This document shows, in pieces, positions 7,590 through 16,465 of a stretch of 64,000 nucleotides of DNA. Origin of the DNA: Coxiellaceae bacterium (GTDB lineage Bacteria > Pseudomonadota > Gammaproteobacteria > Coxiellales > Coxiellaceae); contig JARGOB010000013.1 in the NCBI GenBank assembly GCA_029212925.1, forward strand, positions 1 to 64,000, read 5' to 3'. A program made the translations under genes and the position numbers. Within the stretch, counting starts at the first letter, position 1. Every line of letters starts with the position of its first letter. The notes below the pieces were generated by a model, which searched no databases, was not told where the DNA came from, and saw only the letters and a program-made list of their open reading frames with translations.

Positions 7590-8079
7590 GCAATTAATTA
7601 GCCGTAAAGACATTGCTTGGTTGTGGGTGTGTTTTGCTGGTGCCTATGGGCGGAAATTTATTAGTAGTTACGGTGAAAAGGATTGCGGCGTCTGGTACGA
7701 GGCACTATCAGATTTGACTCTGGATGATTTGGTATATGGATTAAAACGCGTCTTAACGCAAGTAACAGAGCATGAGCGTAAGTCTGGTGAGGCATGGCCA
7801 CCGAATGTGAAAGAGTTTCGGTTATTGTGTGAGCGCACGTTGGAAAAGTTTGGTTTGCCATCAGTGGGTAAAGCATTTGATGAATACGAAAGCGGCCAAT
7901 ATGTGCAAAGTGGTTATTGGTTGCATCCAGTGATTAGGCGAGCCGGGCAACTGACGCTTAAAGCGATAGATTCGGAAGAGCGATGTGAGCGTTACAGTGT
8001 GTTTAAAAACATTTACAAAAAACTAGCCAATGAATACATGATGCAACAACGTGCGAGGGAAGTTAATGCAACACTTTAA
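7477..8079 (+). CDS. lvrB: LvrB-like transfer-region protein
   Basis: A 200-residue protein resembling LvrB of Legionella lvh-type islands, a family with weak similarity to phage replication-P/DnaT-like accessory proteins. The central signature is RKFISSYGEKDCGVWYEAL followed by WPPNVKEFRLLCE, a pattern seen in such proteins. The start at 7477 is supported by an AGGAGA site (AACAGGAGAAGCACT). It overlaps lvrA by 113 bp in a different frame, so that stretch is doubly coding if both calls hold. The next gene overlaps its end. Function in the transfer system is not established. Confidence 0.6.
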   Translation: MQTNEQVVQLQQHFPPLSEPCKPIEKLSSKKTSALSNRQLISRKDIAWLWVCFAGAYGRKFISSYGEKDCGVWYEALSDLTLDDLVYGLKRVLTQVTEHERKSGEAWPPNVKEFRLLCERTLEKFGLPSVGKAFDEYESGQYVQSGYWLHPVIRRAGQLTLKAIDSEERCERYSVFKNIYKKLANEYMMQQRAREVNATL

Positions 8080-8311
8080 GTCATGTGAAAAACTCACGTT
8101 GAGAGAGGTGTCTTGCTTGCAGTACGCGGCCTTGGACAAATCTTTGGTAGAGACAGCAGAGATTATGTATTTAAGCCCCGAGACCATTAAAACCTATCGC
8201 AGGCGTGTATTAGCAAAATTAGGATGTCGAACGATGACGGCAGCTTTAATGATTGCTCTGCAAAGTGGAGTGATGAGTTTCACCTCTAGGGGGGATGGTT
8301 TAAATCATTAA
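8066..8311 (+). CDS. solo LuxR-type (GerE) HTH regulator
   Basis: An 81-residue protein consisting almost only of a LuxR C-terminal helix-turn-helix: LTLREVSCLQYAALDKSLVE, then LSPETIKTYRRRVLAKLG, the typical recognition helix. No receiver or autoinducer domain is present. The ATG at 8066 follows GAGGGAAG and overlaps the end of lvrB by 14 bp. In the Legionella lvh locus this slot holds lvrC, a CsrA homologue; a DNA-binding regulator appears to replace it here. It probably controls the downstream secretion genes. Confidence 0.8.
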   Translation: MQHFKSCEKLTLREVSCLQYAALDKSLVETAEIMYLSPETIKTYRRRVLAKLGCRTMTAALMIALQSGVMSFTSRGDGLNH

Positions 8312-8329
8312 ACTTGATAAGTTAGGTAT

Positions 8330-9286
8330 ATGGATAGGCATTACATTTTTGAAAAATTAGGTGACAAAATACAGCAAGCATTAGCTGATCCTGCCACCAA
8401 TGAAGTTATCCTGAATCCGGATGGTAAGTTGTGGTGCTATCAATCTGCTGGCACAAGGAATGTGATTGGCACCATGACTTGCACGGATGCATTAGGTTTT
8501 ACTCATGCATTAGCACAAACCAGTAATGCATATTTAAATGAAAAGACACCGTATTTAGATGCCGTATTACCCGTTTCATGTGCCCGTATTAATGTGACTA
8601 TTCCACCCATTTCTGAAGGTGTTTCATTTAATATTCGTAAACGTTCACAACAAATATTTACCCTATCAGATTACGTAAACGCTGACATTATGACCCAGAG
8701 TCAATACGGCATTTTGTGTGAAGCGATTAATCAAAGAAAAAATATCCTAGTTAGTGGTGGCCCTGGATCAGGCAAAACGACGCTTACAAACGCATTATTG
8801 TCTAAAATAGCAAACGTCGTGCCGAAGGGTCACCGCATTTTAATTCTAGAGCAGATTGAAGAGCTGCAATGTGACGTTGATAACTATAAACGTTTATTAA
8901 CCTCAGATCATGTTGATATGCGCTGTTTGCTCTGGATTGCCATGCGTAATTCGCCTGACCGTATTGTGGTAGGTGAAGTTAGGGATGGTGCAGCCCTAGA
9001 TATGCTGAAAGCGTGGAATACCGGATGTCCTGGCGGCATTGCGACTATCCATGCCAATAGTGCCACAGCAGCACTGCAGCGATTAGTTGATCTGGCCTGT
9101 GAAATTATACCGACAGCTCCTTATTCGTTAGTAGCAGAAGCCGTTGATGTAATTGTTCATATTGAAGCAGATAAATCGCATAAGGCGCAGCGGGTGGTTA
9201 AAGATATCGTTGCAGTAAAGGGGGTTGACGTACAAACCAAACAATTTATGTCTCATTCATTACTTGAACAAAAGGATAGGCAATGA
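8330..9286 (+). CDS. virB11: VirB11/TrbB-type secretion ATPase
   Basis: Hexameric cytoplasmic ATPase of a type IV secretion system, driving pilus biogenesis and substrate transfer. The 318-residue protein has an N-terminal domain and a RecA-like domain with Walker A GGPGSGKT (143-150), the Asp box around LILEQIEELQ, Walker B region DRIVVGEVRDGAALDML and the His box GGIATIHANSA. All are intact. It leads the structural operon, as trbB does in RP4, whereas in lvh and virB loci it comes near the end. virB2 overlaps its stop. Confidence 0.92.
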   Translation: MDRHYIFEKLGDKIQQALADPATNEVILNPDGKLWCYQSAGTRNVIGTMTCTDALGFTHALAQTSNAYLNEKTPYLDAVLPVSCARINVTIPPISEGVSFNIRKRSQQIFTLSDYVNADIMTQSQYGILCEAINQRKNILVSGGPGSGKTTLTNALLSKIANVVPKGHRILILEQIEELQCDVDNYKRLLTSDHVDMRCLLWIAMRNSPDRIVVGEVRDGAALDMLKAWNTGCPGGIATIHANSATAALQRLVDLACEIIPTAPYSLVAEAVDVIVHIEADKSHKAQRVVKDIVAVKGVDVQTKQFMSHSLLEQKDRQ

Positions 9287-9597
9287 AACATTTTTTAAAG
9301 TCACGAAGCTATGGATTGCTTTCACTTATTTTACTATTGCCATGTTCAGCATTTGCGTCTGAAACAGGTGTTAATGCATGGGAGCGAGTATTAACCAATA
9401 TTGTGAATTCACTTACAGGTCCTGTGGCCTATGCGGTATCAATCATAGCCATTGTATTAAGTGGCTTAACGATGGCATTTGCTGATTTACAAGGTGGCGC
9501 TAAGCGGTTTTTTCAAGCGGGTTGTGGCTTATCGATTACTTTTTTCGCAACGCAAATAGTCACTAGCTTTTTAGGATTTAGTGGGGCGGTGATCTAA
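9283..9597 (+). CDS. virB2: VirB2/TrbC-type pilin
   Basis: Major pilin subunit of the conjugative pilus. The 104 residues comprise a signal peptide ending at about CSAFA (residues 22-26) and two hydrophobic helices separated by a short polar loop (ADLQGGAKRFF), the standard VirB2/TrbC hairpin. The start overlaps the virB11 stop (ATGA). A TraF-like peptidase is encoded later in the operon (17622-18167); in RP4 that enzyme cyclises TrbC, so this pilin may also be circular. Confidence 0.88.
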   Translation: MKHFLKSRSYGLLSLILLLPCSAFASETGVNAWERVLTNIVNSLTGPVAYAVSIIAIVLSGLTMAFADLQGGAKRFFQAGCGLSITFFATQIVTSFLGFSGAVI

Positions 9598-9926
9598 TGA
9601 GCGGTGGAACAGTGATGTCAGTCAACAGAGCTATGATTCAACCCATTATGATTGCAGGTGTTGAGAAAAAATTAGCGTTGGCAAATGCACTGTTATCGTT
9701 TCCATTGGTTGCCGCTACCCACTTTCATTTTCCAGCCTGCGTGTTAGGTTTGGTGTTTTTTATCATGGTGCATACGGTACTAAGATTGGTGTCAAAGCAT
9801 GACCCTGAATTAGGTAAGTTATTTAAAAGAAGTACGCGTTACAGCAAAAAACCTTATTTCCCCGCCACCAGTCATCCTTTGATGTTTGACTTGTGGCCGA
9901 TTAAATCCGTATCAAGACCTCAATAG
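9597..9926 (+). CDS. virB3: VirB3/TrbD-type inner-membrane protein
   Basis: Short membrane protein of 109 residues between pilin and VirB4, the invariant position of VirB3. It has a VirB3-like N-terminus and two adjacent hydrophobic segments (about residues 27-62), then a basic tail. It helps assemble the pilus with VirB4. The start codon overlaps the virB2 stop (TAATG), showing translational coupling. Confidence 0.83.
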   Translation: MSGGTVMSVNRAMIQPIMIAGVEKKLALANALLSFPLVAATHFHFPACVLGLVFFIMVHTVLRLVSKHDPELGKLFKRSTRYSKKPYFPATSHPLMFDLWPIKSVSRPQ

Positions 9927-9935
9927 AGTATTGGC

Positions 9936-12389
9936 ATGATTTTTGTAAAAGAACGAAAATTAAACAGCAGCAAGGCGTCGATTCAATCATCGCGTAATTA
10001 TCGTGGTTTGAATGATTTGCTGACTTATTTGATCTTGCTCGATGACAGTACGATTTTGCATAAAGACGGAGCACTATCACGTCACTACAAATATGTGGCA
10101 CCGGATCTAGCATCAACAACTGGCAATGAGTTGGACTATCATGCCAAAACTTGGAGCGATGCATCTCAATTTTTAGGTAATGGTTGGATGATAGAGGTGA
10201 ATGTCACTAGTCAGCCATTTGAGAATATAGCTAAGCCTCGTGAGTTCCCAGAAATGGTATCGGCGCTCATTGATGATGAGCGCAGATCACAATATCGTAA
10301 TAATCACTATTTTCAAACTACATACTATCTTTCCGTTACATGGCGACCCGAAGATAAGCTGGCATCAGTGTTGAAAAATTTCACACTGAATACTGATGAT
10401 GCAAAGTCTTCAATTTTGGATACCCTAGAGCGTTTTAATCAGCAATTGTCATCCTATACGCAATTTCTAAAGCGTTCTTTATTGTCATTAAGTCCACTCA
10501 AAGGTAATGAAATAACTAGTTATCTGCATCATTGCATGTCAGGTATTAATCAATCACTACGTACCCCATCTCTGGGTTGCTTTTTAGATTGCTATTTAGC
10601 CAGTGAGGATTTCATGGGCGGCTTTTCGCCTAAAATAGGTAATAAGTTTATCAGGGCACTGGCCATTGATGGTTTACCTGCAGAGAGTTTTCCTTGTTTG
10701 CTGGATCAGCTCAGTTATATCCCCTTGTCTTATCGTTGGTCTAACAGGTTTATTTGCTTAGAGCATCAGACTGCTACTGCTTATTTAAAACGATATGAAC
10801 GCAATTGGTCATCTAAAGCCATCGGTGCGCTGGGAGTAGTACGTGAAGCGATAGGTATGCCTGCGAATCGTAATGATGATGCGCAATTAGTGGCGGATCA
10901 ATTGAAAGCTGCTCAAACAGGTGCTGGCGCCAGTGAGCTGGGCTATGGATTCTATAACAGTACACTAATACTGATGCATGAAGATCAGGAATATTTAAAA
11001 AAATCTGCTGAAGAGATTATCGGCATAATTCAACAAATGGATTTTCGTGTCAGAGATGAAACCATTAACGCCACAGAAAGTTTTTTAGGCAGCTTGCCCT
11101 GCCATGGTGATTACAATTTACGGAAAATGATGGTTGATACTCATTATATCGGTCATGCATTTCCAACCAGTTCTGTCTATCAGGGCGAATGTCAATCTCC
11201 CTGCCCAAAGGAAGGCTACCATAATCAACCTCCACTGCTTCTCACAACGACGTATGGTAGCCGTCCTTTCTTATTTAATTTGCATGTGGGTGATGTCGGG
11301 CACACCGCCATTTTAGGTCCAACGGGTAAAGGTAAAAGTACTTTAACGGCCGCTATTATGATGGCGCATCGTAAATACCCAGGATCTCGCATTATTGTAC
11401 TTGATAAAGACAAATCTAATTTTATTCCAGTTAAATCTTTACAGGGTGCCTATGTTGATTTGGGTCAAAGTGATTACTCCATCAATCCGCTGGCGAGGAT
11501 TAGTCATGATACTACTGCTGAGTTTGACTGTGCGATGGAATGGCTAGTCAATATTTGTTGGGTTCAAGGCTTATCATTAACCCCCGAACAGAAAAAAGAG
11601 CTCAGATCTGCATTGTTGCGATTGGCCGACGAGCCGATGAGTTATAGAAATCTAAACCATTTAACCGTACAGGACCCTATTGTACGTGAGGCTATTAATA
11701 GTTTTAACCAGGGTATTCGGCAAAAATTACTGAATGGCACAAATGATCAGTGTGCTGCTAGTGATGTGATGGGTTTTGATATGAGCAGCTTTATGCGTTC
11801 AGACAGTGGCGAAAGAGATAACTCCATTCCAGTCATACAAGCACTGTTTAATGAATTTGATCATATGTTTAATGATAAGCGACCAACGCTACTGATTTTA
11901 GAGGAAGCGTGGTTATATTTAAAACATCCATTATTTAAAGAAAAGCTCACCGATTGGTTTAAGACGCTAAGAAAAGCCAATGTGGCTGTGATTTTCATTT
12001 CACAAGATATCGATGATATTGTGCAGTCTGATGCATCCAGTGTTATTCAAAATTCCTGTATGACACGAGTCTATTTGCCAAATGCGCAAGCAAATGAGCC
12101 CAACGTTGCTGAGCAATATAAATTGTTTGGCTTGAATGATCGTGAAGTACAAATCATTGCTCAAGCTATCCCTAAGCAAGATTATTATTATCACTCTCAA
12201 CTGGGTAGGCGATTATTCAGCTTAGACCTTGGTGAGCTATCTAAAGCGTTTTTATGTGTTTCGAAAAAATTAGATATTGATCAGTTCAAAACCTTATATA
12301 AGCACGATGATCCCAAATGGGTGCTTGATTGGCTTACTGATCAGTCACTCGATGAATGGCGTGATTATGCACAAGAGCAATATGGGTAA
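9936..12389 (+). CDS. virB4: VirB4/TrbE-type secretion ATPase
   Basis: Large ATPase (817 residues) that energises pilus assembly and substrate transfer at the inner membrane. The C-terminal half has Walker A GPTGKGKST near residue 461, Walker B in TLLILEEAWLYL, and FISQDIDDI, the VirB4 form of the sensor motif. The N-terminal half matches the CagE/TrbE/VirB family in length. No disruption is seen. virB5 begins within its last bases. Confidence 0.93.
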   Translation: MIFVKERKLNSSKASIQSSRNYRGLNDLLTYLILLDDSTILHKDGALSRHYKYVAPDLASTTGNELDYHAKTWSDASQFLGNGWMIEVNVTSQPFENIAKPREFPEMVSALIDDERRSQYRNNHYFQTTYYLSVTWRPEDKLASVLKNFTLNTDDAKSSILDTLERFNQQLSSYTQFLKRSLLSLSPLKGNEITSYLHHCMSGINQSLRTPSLGCFLDCYLASEDFMGGFSPKIGNKFIRALAIDGLPAESFPCLLDQLSYIPLSYRWSNRFICLEHQTATAYLKRYERNWSSKAIGALGVVREAIGMPANRNDDAQLVADQLKAAQTGAGASELGYGFYNSTLILMHEDQEYLKKSAEEIIGIIQQMDFRVRDETINATESFLGSLPCHGDYNLRKMMVDTHYIGHAFPTSSVYQGECQSPCPKEGYHNQPPLLLTTTYGSRPFLFNLHVGDVGHTAILGPTGKGKSTLTAAIMMAHRKYPGSRIIVLDKDKSNFIPVKSLQGAYVDLGQSDYSINPLARISHDTTAEFDCAMEWLVNICWVQGLSLTPEQKKELRSALLRLADEPMSYRNLNHLTVQDPIVREAINSFNQGIRQKLLNGTNDQCAASDVMGFDMSSFMRSDSGERDNSIPVIQALFNEFDHMFNDKRPTLLILEEAWLYLKHPLFKEKLTDWFKTLRKANVAVIFISQDIDDIVQSDASSVIQNSCMTRVYLPNAQANEPNVAEQYKLFGLNDREVQIIAQAIPKQDYYYHSQLGRRLFSLDLGELSKAFLCVSKKLDIDQFKTLYKHDDPKWVLDWLTDQSLDEWRDYAQEQYG

Positions 12390-13152
12390 GGCAGTGATAA
12401 AAGCATCATTATTGATACCATTAATTCTCTTATATGGCCTGTGTCAATTTATGACGGCACATGCATTTATTGTGTACGATCCTTTAAATTACTTTCAAAA
12501 TCTTGTATCTGCTAATAATTCAGTAAGCACTCTTTACAATCAGGCGCAACAAATACGTAATCAAATTCAGGCCATACAATATGAGGTAAAAAATTCCAAT
12601 AATATTGGTGGTTATCAATGGCAAAACATTACCAGCCTAATTAATCAAATGGATCAAGTTAGCCAACAAGGTCATGCGGTGTCTGTTACGGCTAGTAATA
12701 TCGATCAGCAGTTCAGCGCAGCGTACCCAGATTACAACAAACAATCCAACAAACGAAATTATAAGCAGGCATATCAGCAATGGAATAACACGACCTTGGA
12801 TACCTTAAATTCAAGTATGCAATCAGCAGGTGTGAGTGCTAATCATACTAAAAACGAATCACAACTATTGGATCAATTAAAACAAAAAGGGTCCAGTGCC
12901 ACCGGGCGGATGCAGGTATTGCAAGTTTCAAATCAGTTAGCACTGGAAAATGTTAATCAAATGCAGGAGCTCAAGCAATTAGTTGGTGATCAAGTCAGCT
13001 CTCAAAATACCTATATGGCTTATCAGGTGTCTAAAGACAGTTTTGATGAGCAAGGCATGGATGATATGGATCAAGCGTTACATACTCAGTTTCCTCAGTA
13101 TACGCCAAATCAAAAGTTAGCCTTAATCCCTAATATGGGAGTAGGTAATTAA
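12382..13152 (+). CDS. virB5: VirB5/TrbJ-type periplasmic protein
   Basis: Secreted minor pilus or adhesion component. The ATG at 12382 gives a clear signal peptide (MGKAVIKASLLIPLILLYG to AHA, cleavage before FIVYDP); an in-frame ATG at 12367 adds five residues. The mature part is glutamine- and asparagine-rich, helical and coiled-coil-like, with the VYDPLNYFQN start typical of TrbJ/VirB5. Position between virB4 and virB6 fits. Confidence 0.82.
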   Translation: MGKAVIKASLLIPLILLYGLCQFMTAHAFIVYDPLNYFQNLVSANNSVSTLYNQAQQIRNQIQAIQYEVKNSNNIGGYQWQNITSLINQMDQVSQQGHAVSVTASNIDQQFSAAYPDYNKQSNKRNYKQAYQQWNNTTLDTLNSSMQSAGVSANHTKNESQLLDQLKQKGSSATGRMQVLQVSNQLALENVNQMQELKQLVGDQVSSQNTYMAYQVSKDSFDEQGMDDMDQALHTQFPQYTPNQKLALIPNMGVGN

Positions 13153-14279
13153 TGAGTGTTGATGCGGGTATATTAGATCAAGTAACACAACAATTTCTGC
13201 AAGCACTGCAGCATGATGCGATTCGTATCAATCAAGCAGCGAAACAGTTGTTTTTGTATTTGGTTACTATTCAATTGAGTCTGAGTGCTCTCTGGATGAC
13301 ATTAGCTGGAGAATCATTGCAGCGTTTTCTGGTTCGTATGGTACAACTGTGCTTTAGCTTTGGTTTCTTTTATGGACTAATTCAACTGGGTGGCCAATGG
13401 ATCCCTGCCTTATTGAATGGCTTTATTCATATTGGTCAAACAGCAGGTGTGCAATCCCTAGACCCCAGTTCAATCATCGATCAAGGTGCCAGTATATCCA
13501 GTGGAATATTAAAAGGCTTCTTTGATTGGGGGCTGCTATCTCATGTGTTTGTGGCCATGATCGGTAGTATTGTCTGTATTGCTATTTTAGTGCTGTATGC
13601 GCTGATTGCCGCTGAGCTCGCAATCATCTTAGTGAAAGCTTATGTGCTGGTGGCAACAGGTGGTTTGTTTTTCGCTTTTGGTGCTTCTGATTATACCCAA
13701 AAGATGGCAATCAATTATTTTCAAACAGCAATAGGTCTAGGGCTGCAATTGATGTCATTGTATTTATTGCTAGGTGTTGGGCAACACATTGGTTCTCAGT
13801 GGTCAGAAATGACGGCTGAGGCTGCCAAACAACATCAGATAATTCCAATGCTCGTAATTTTAGCCGCAGTTATTGTTTATTACATGATTCTCAAGAATGT
13901 ACCGAGCTTTATTGCAGGCTTATCTGGTGTAGGTGGCTTTAAGAATTATGGTGATGCAGCTGTTGGTATGGCCATTAATGCAGGCAGTACAGGGACGCAG
14001 TTACTGTCAAAATCAATTAATACTGTAGGCACTAATGTGCAGCGGATGACACAGGCTGGCATGACCACTTCATCGATATCAAAACTTGCTCGAGGTTCTT
14101 ACCAAGTAACACAAGGCGGGTTGAAAGGTGTAGGTGAAGCTGTTGGTAATTCAGCAAGCCATGTCGGCTCAGCGATGGCGAATACCATAGCTAATATGGC
14201 AACACGACAAAATACCCATATGACTATCGGCCAAAAGATTAATCATCATTTAGCTAATCGCGTGAATGGAGGGTCGTAG
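13152..14279 (+). CDS. virB6: VirB6/TrbL-type channel protein
   Basis: Polytopic inner-membrane component of the secretion channel (375 residues) with about five to six hydrophobic segments in residues 40-270, including VATGGLFFAFGASDYTQKMA, a TrbL/VirB6 signature. The C-terminal 100 residues are polar and rich in Gly, Ser, Thr and Asn, as in TrbL proteins. It overlaps the virB5 stop and is followed directly by an unknown membrane-protein gene. Confidence 0.88.
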   Translation: MSVDAGILDQVTQQFLQALQHDAIRINQAAKQLFLYLVTIQLSLSALWMTLAGESLQRFLVRMVQLCFSFGFFYGLIQLGGQWIPALLNGFIHIGQTAGVQSLDPSSIIDQGASISSGILKGFFDWGLLSHVFVAMIGSIVCIAILVLYALIAAELAIILVKAYVLVATGGLFFAFGASDYTQKMAINYFQTAIGLGLQLMSLYLLLGVGQHIGSQWSEMTAEAAKQHQIIPMLVILAAVIVYYMILKNVPSFIAGLSGVGGFKNYGDAAVGMAINAGSTGTQLLSKSINTVGTNVQRMTQAGMTTSSISKLARGSYQVTQGGLKGVGEAVGNSASHVGSAMANTIANMATRQNTHMTIGQKINHHLANRVNGGS

Positions 14280-14783
14280 ATGAGTGATGTCAGTGTGGAT
14301 CATACAAAAATACCCGGCTGGCGTGGCGTCGTTTGGTGTTGGTGGGGTAATCGCAGTTATGACAAAAACAGTTATGAGAAAGGGCCACTGGCTGCTTATT
14401 TTGTTTTGATGTTGATCGTATTGGGTTTCGTAGCGCTGTATCACTATGTGCATCTAATCCAAATCGTTCTTATTCCCATGTTTGGCGTATTAGTCTCTTT
14501 TATAGTGTTGCCCATCCGTTTCGCTAATAAATGCATTGTCATGGCTTTGATGCATATTGCTGTTGGCTGTGCTTGGTTGTATTGCCCTGAAACAATCAAT
14601 ATCACCCTATTTAGTTTTCATTTTGAATGTTATATCGCCATGGCTTTGATGATTTCAGGTGCGATAGCCATTCTAAGGCGTTATTGGAACACCTTTATGT
14701 GGCTTGTTTTAGATTACATAGAAATTAGATACCACCAAAGCATGATTGAATTTGATGATAAAAATAGAGAGCAACAAACATGA
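14280..14783 (+). CDS. unknown membrane protein in the secretion operon
   Basis: A 167-residue protein starting immediately after the virB6 stop and overlapping the virB8 start by 4 bp. Tryptophans cluster near the N-terminus (GWRGVVWCWWGN), followed by about four hydrophobic segments and a charged, soluble C-terminus. It has no lipobox, so it is not a normal VirB7. I do not recognise the family. Tight coupling on both sides suggests a structural role at the inner membrane, comparable in position to lvrD-type accessory genes. Confidence 0.65.
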   Translation: MSDVSVDHTKIPGWRGVVWCWWGNRSYDKNSYEKGPLAAYFVLMLIVLGFVALYHYVHLIQIVLIPMFGVLVSFIVLPIRFANKCIVMALMHIAVGCAWLYCPETINITLFSFHFECYIAMALMISGAIAILRRYWNTFMWLVLDYIEIRYHQSMIEFDDKNREQQT

Positions 14784-15511
14784 AAAAATGGATAGATTTT
14801 ATAACGCGATTTAAAAGGAAACCAAAAACAACTTCTTCGCCCAACCATAACAGCATTGCAGCCAACCCTTACCTGCAATCAAGGGCGATGTGGAATGAAC
14901 TGTACGGAAATTTACAAATCAAGTTAGAGAATTGTTATCGCATTGTTTTTATTTTATCTGTTGCGCTGATTATATCGATGATTAGCCTTATTGTGATTGC
15001 CGGTGAAAGCAAAGTTAAATCCGTTCCGTTTATCGTCCATGGGGATGATTTGCTAACATTGACCAATGAACAGCAATTGCCAGCTAAGCAGTTGCATTCC
15101 AGGCTGTCGTTTTATTTTATTAAACAATTTATCGCTGCTAGTCGGGCTGTGAGTGCTGATGGTGTGATTAATAGCAATAATACTATTAAGGCTTATGCAT
15201 TATCCCAAGGTGAAGCCACAGGTGTGCTGAAAGCATATTATGAGAAAAATGATCCCAACGCATTGGCGACACATAAAGTACGTGATATCGAAATAACCAG
15301 TTTATTGCGTGAGTCGAAATCAACCATTGATGTTCGTTGGTTTGAGCGCTTAAGGGATGTACATACTGGGTTGTTAATTAAGAAAACCCCGTATATTGCA
15401 CGTATCAGTTATCAATATCAAAAGCCATCAACCGATCAAACGATTTTACATTACAACCCCTTAGGATTTGTTATTACGTATTTGTCTTGGTCTGTAGATA
15501 ACCATGCATAG
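14780..15511 (+). CDS. virB8: VirB8/TrbF-type protein
   Basis: Bitopic inner-membrane scaffold protein of the secretion channel (243 residues). A short cytoplasmic N-terminus with NPYLQSRAMWNELYGN (TrbF signature) precedes one membrane segment at about residues 53-75 and a periplasmic NTF2-like domain. The conserved YNPLGFVITYLSW near the C-terminus is typical. It overlaps the preceding gene by 4 bp. Confidence 0.88.
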   Translation: MKKWIDFITRFKRKPKTTSSPNHNSIAANPYLQSRAMWNELYGNLQIKLENCYRIVFILSVALIISMISLIVIAGESKVKSVPFIVHGDDLLTLTNEQQLPAKQLHSRLSFYFIKQFIAASRAVSADGVINSNNTIKAYALSQGEATGVLKAYYEKNDPNALATHKVRDIEITSLLRESKSTIDVRWFERLRDVHTGLLIKKTPYIARISYQYQKPSTDQTILHYNPLGFVITYLSWSVDNHA

Positions 15512-15520
15512 GAGAATTTT

Positions 15521-16456
15521 TTGAATAGATATTTGTTGGTGGGTACGTTGGCTCTAAGTGTATGCATGGTGGGGTGTACAAAAAGACCCATTGTTTATAG
15601 TCCAAATGACTTTAAAAAAGTTAATCGCGTGATTACTCAAAAGCAAGCAGTCAGGCTACCTCATGTGAAGGTGAATGCGAGTTATGGCATGGGTAATGAT
15701 CCAGCTGTAGTGAAAGCTTATAATCGCTTCATCAAGCGTGGAGTGGCAAAAAATGTAGGAGCTAATGGTTTTAAAACTTTGGCTTATCAAACCTATACGC
15801 ATCCGATCGTTGATTGTGCACCATTACATCTTTGTGTATTGCAGCTTGAGGGCAATGAGAAGATTAACAATATTGACCTGGGTGACTCTGCACATTGGAT
15901 GGTGAGCACTTCATTAGTGGGAGGTAAGCAAAATGGATCGTATCAAATTGTTTTAAAGCCTAAAAAATATGATATCGCAACGGATATGGTGATTGCGACC
16001 AATAAGCGTACGTACAATGTAGGTTTGGTGAGTAAAAAAGGCGCCACAACTCATTTGGTGAATTTTTATTACCCTGAGGAAACATTAAACCATGCATTAT
16101 CTGATTTGCATCAACAGCAGGTGGTTACTACCAAACAAGCGGTTGTAGCTACAGCTTCAGCACTGAGTGTAGATAAGCTTAATTTTAATTACAGGTTATC
16201 TGGTGATAGCCCTGCCTGGCGACCGGTGCGTATATTTGATGATGGTCAAAAGACTTATATTCAGATGCCTCAAGTAGCAAGCAAGCTAGATTTGCCAGTG
16301 TTGTACTTATTAAAGGACGGGCAGGCAGAGTTAGTTAATTACCGTTATAAGCAGCCGTATTATTTAATCGATGGATTATTCAAATCAGCTTATTTAGTAT
16401 CAGGCAAGGGTCATCAACAGGTGCGTGTTGTCATTCAGAATAAACATTTTGCTTAG
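15521..16456 (+). CDS. virB9: VirB9/TrbG-type protein with a lipobox
   Basis: Outer-membrane-complex component (311 residues) that pairs with VirB10. The start codon is TTG at 15521 with AGGAGAA six bases upstream; no ATG is better placed. The signal sequence ends in CMVGC at about residues 15-19, a lipobox-like cleavage site, so the mature protein may be lipid-anchored. The C-terminal region has the VirB9 pattern NYRLSGDSPAWRPVRIFDDG with YIQMPQ. No separate VirB7 lipoprotein gene is present, and the lipobox may replace it. Confidence 0.87.
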   Translation: MNRYLLVGTLALSVCMVGCTKRPIVYSPNDFKKVNRVITQKQAVRLPHVKVNASYGMGNDPAVVKAYNRFIKRGVAKNVGANGFKTLAYQTYTHPIVDCAPLHLCVLQLEGNEKINNIDLGDSAHWMVSTSLVGGKQNGSYQIVLKPKKYDIATDMVIATNKRTYNVGLVSKKGATTHLVNFYYPEETLNHALSDLHQQQVVTTKQAVVATASALSVDKLNFNYRLSGDSPAWRPVRIFDDGQKTYIQMPQVASKLDLPVLYLLKDGQAELVNYRYKQPYYLIDGLFKSAYLVSGKGHQQVRVVIQNKHFA

Positions 16457-16465
16457 TGGGGTAGT

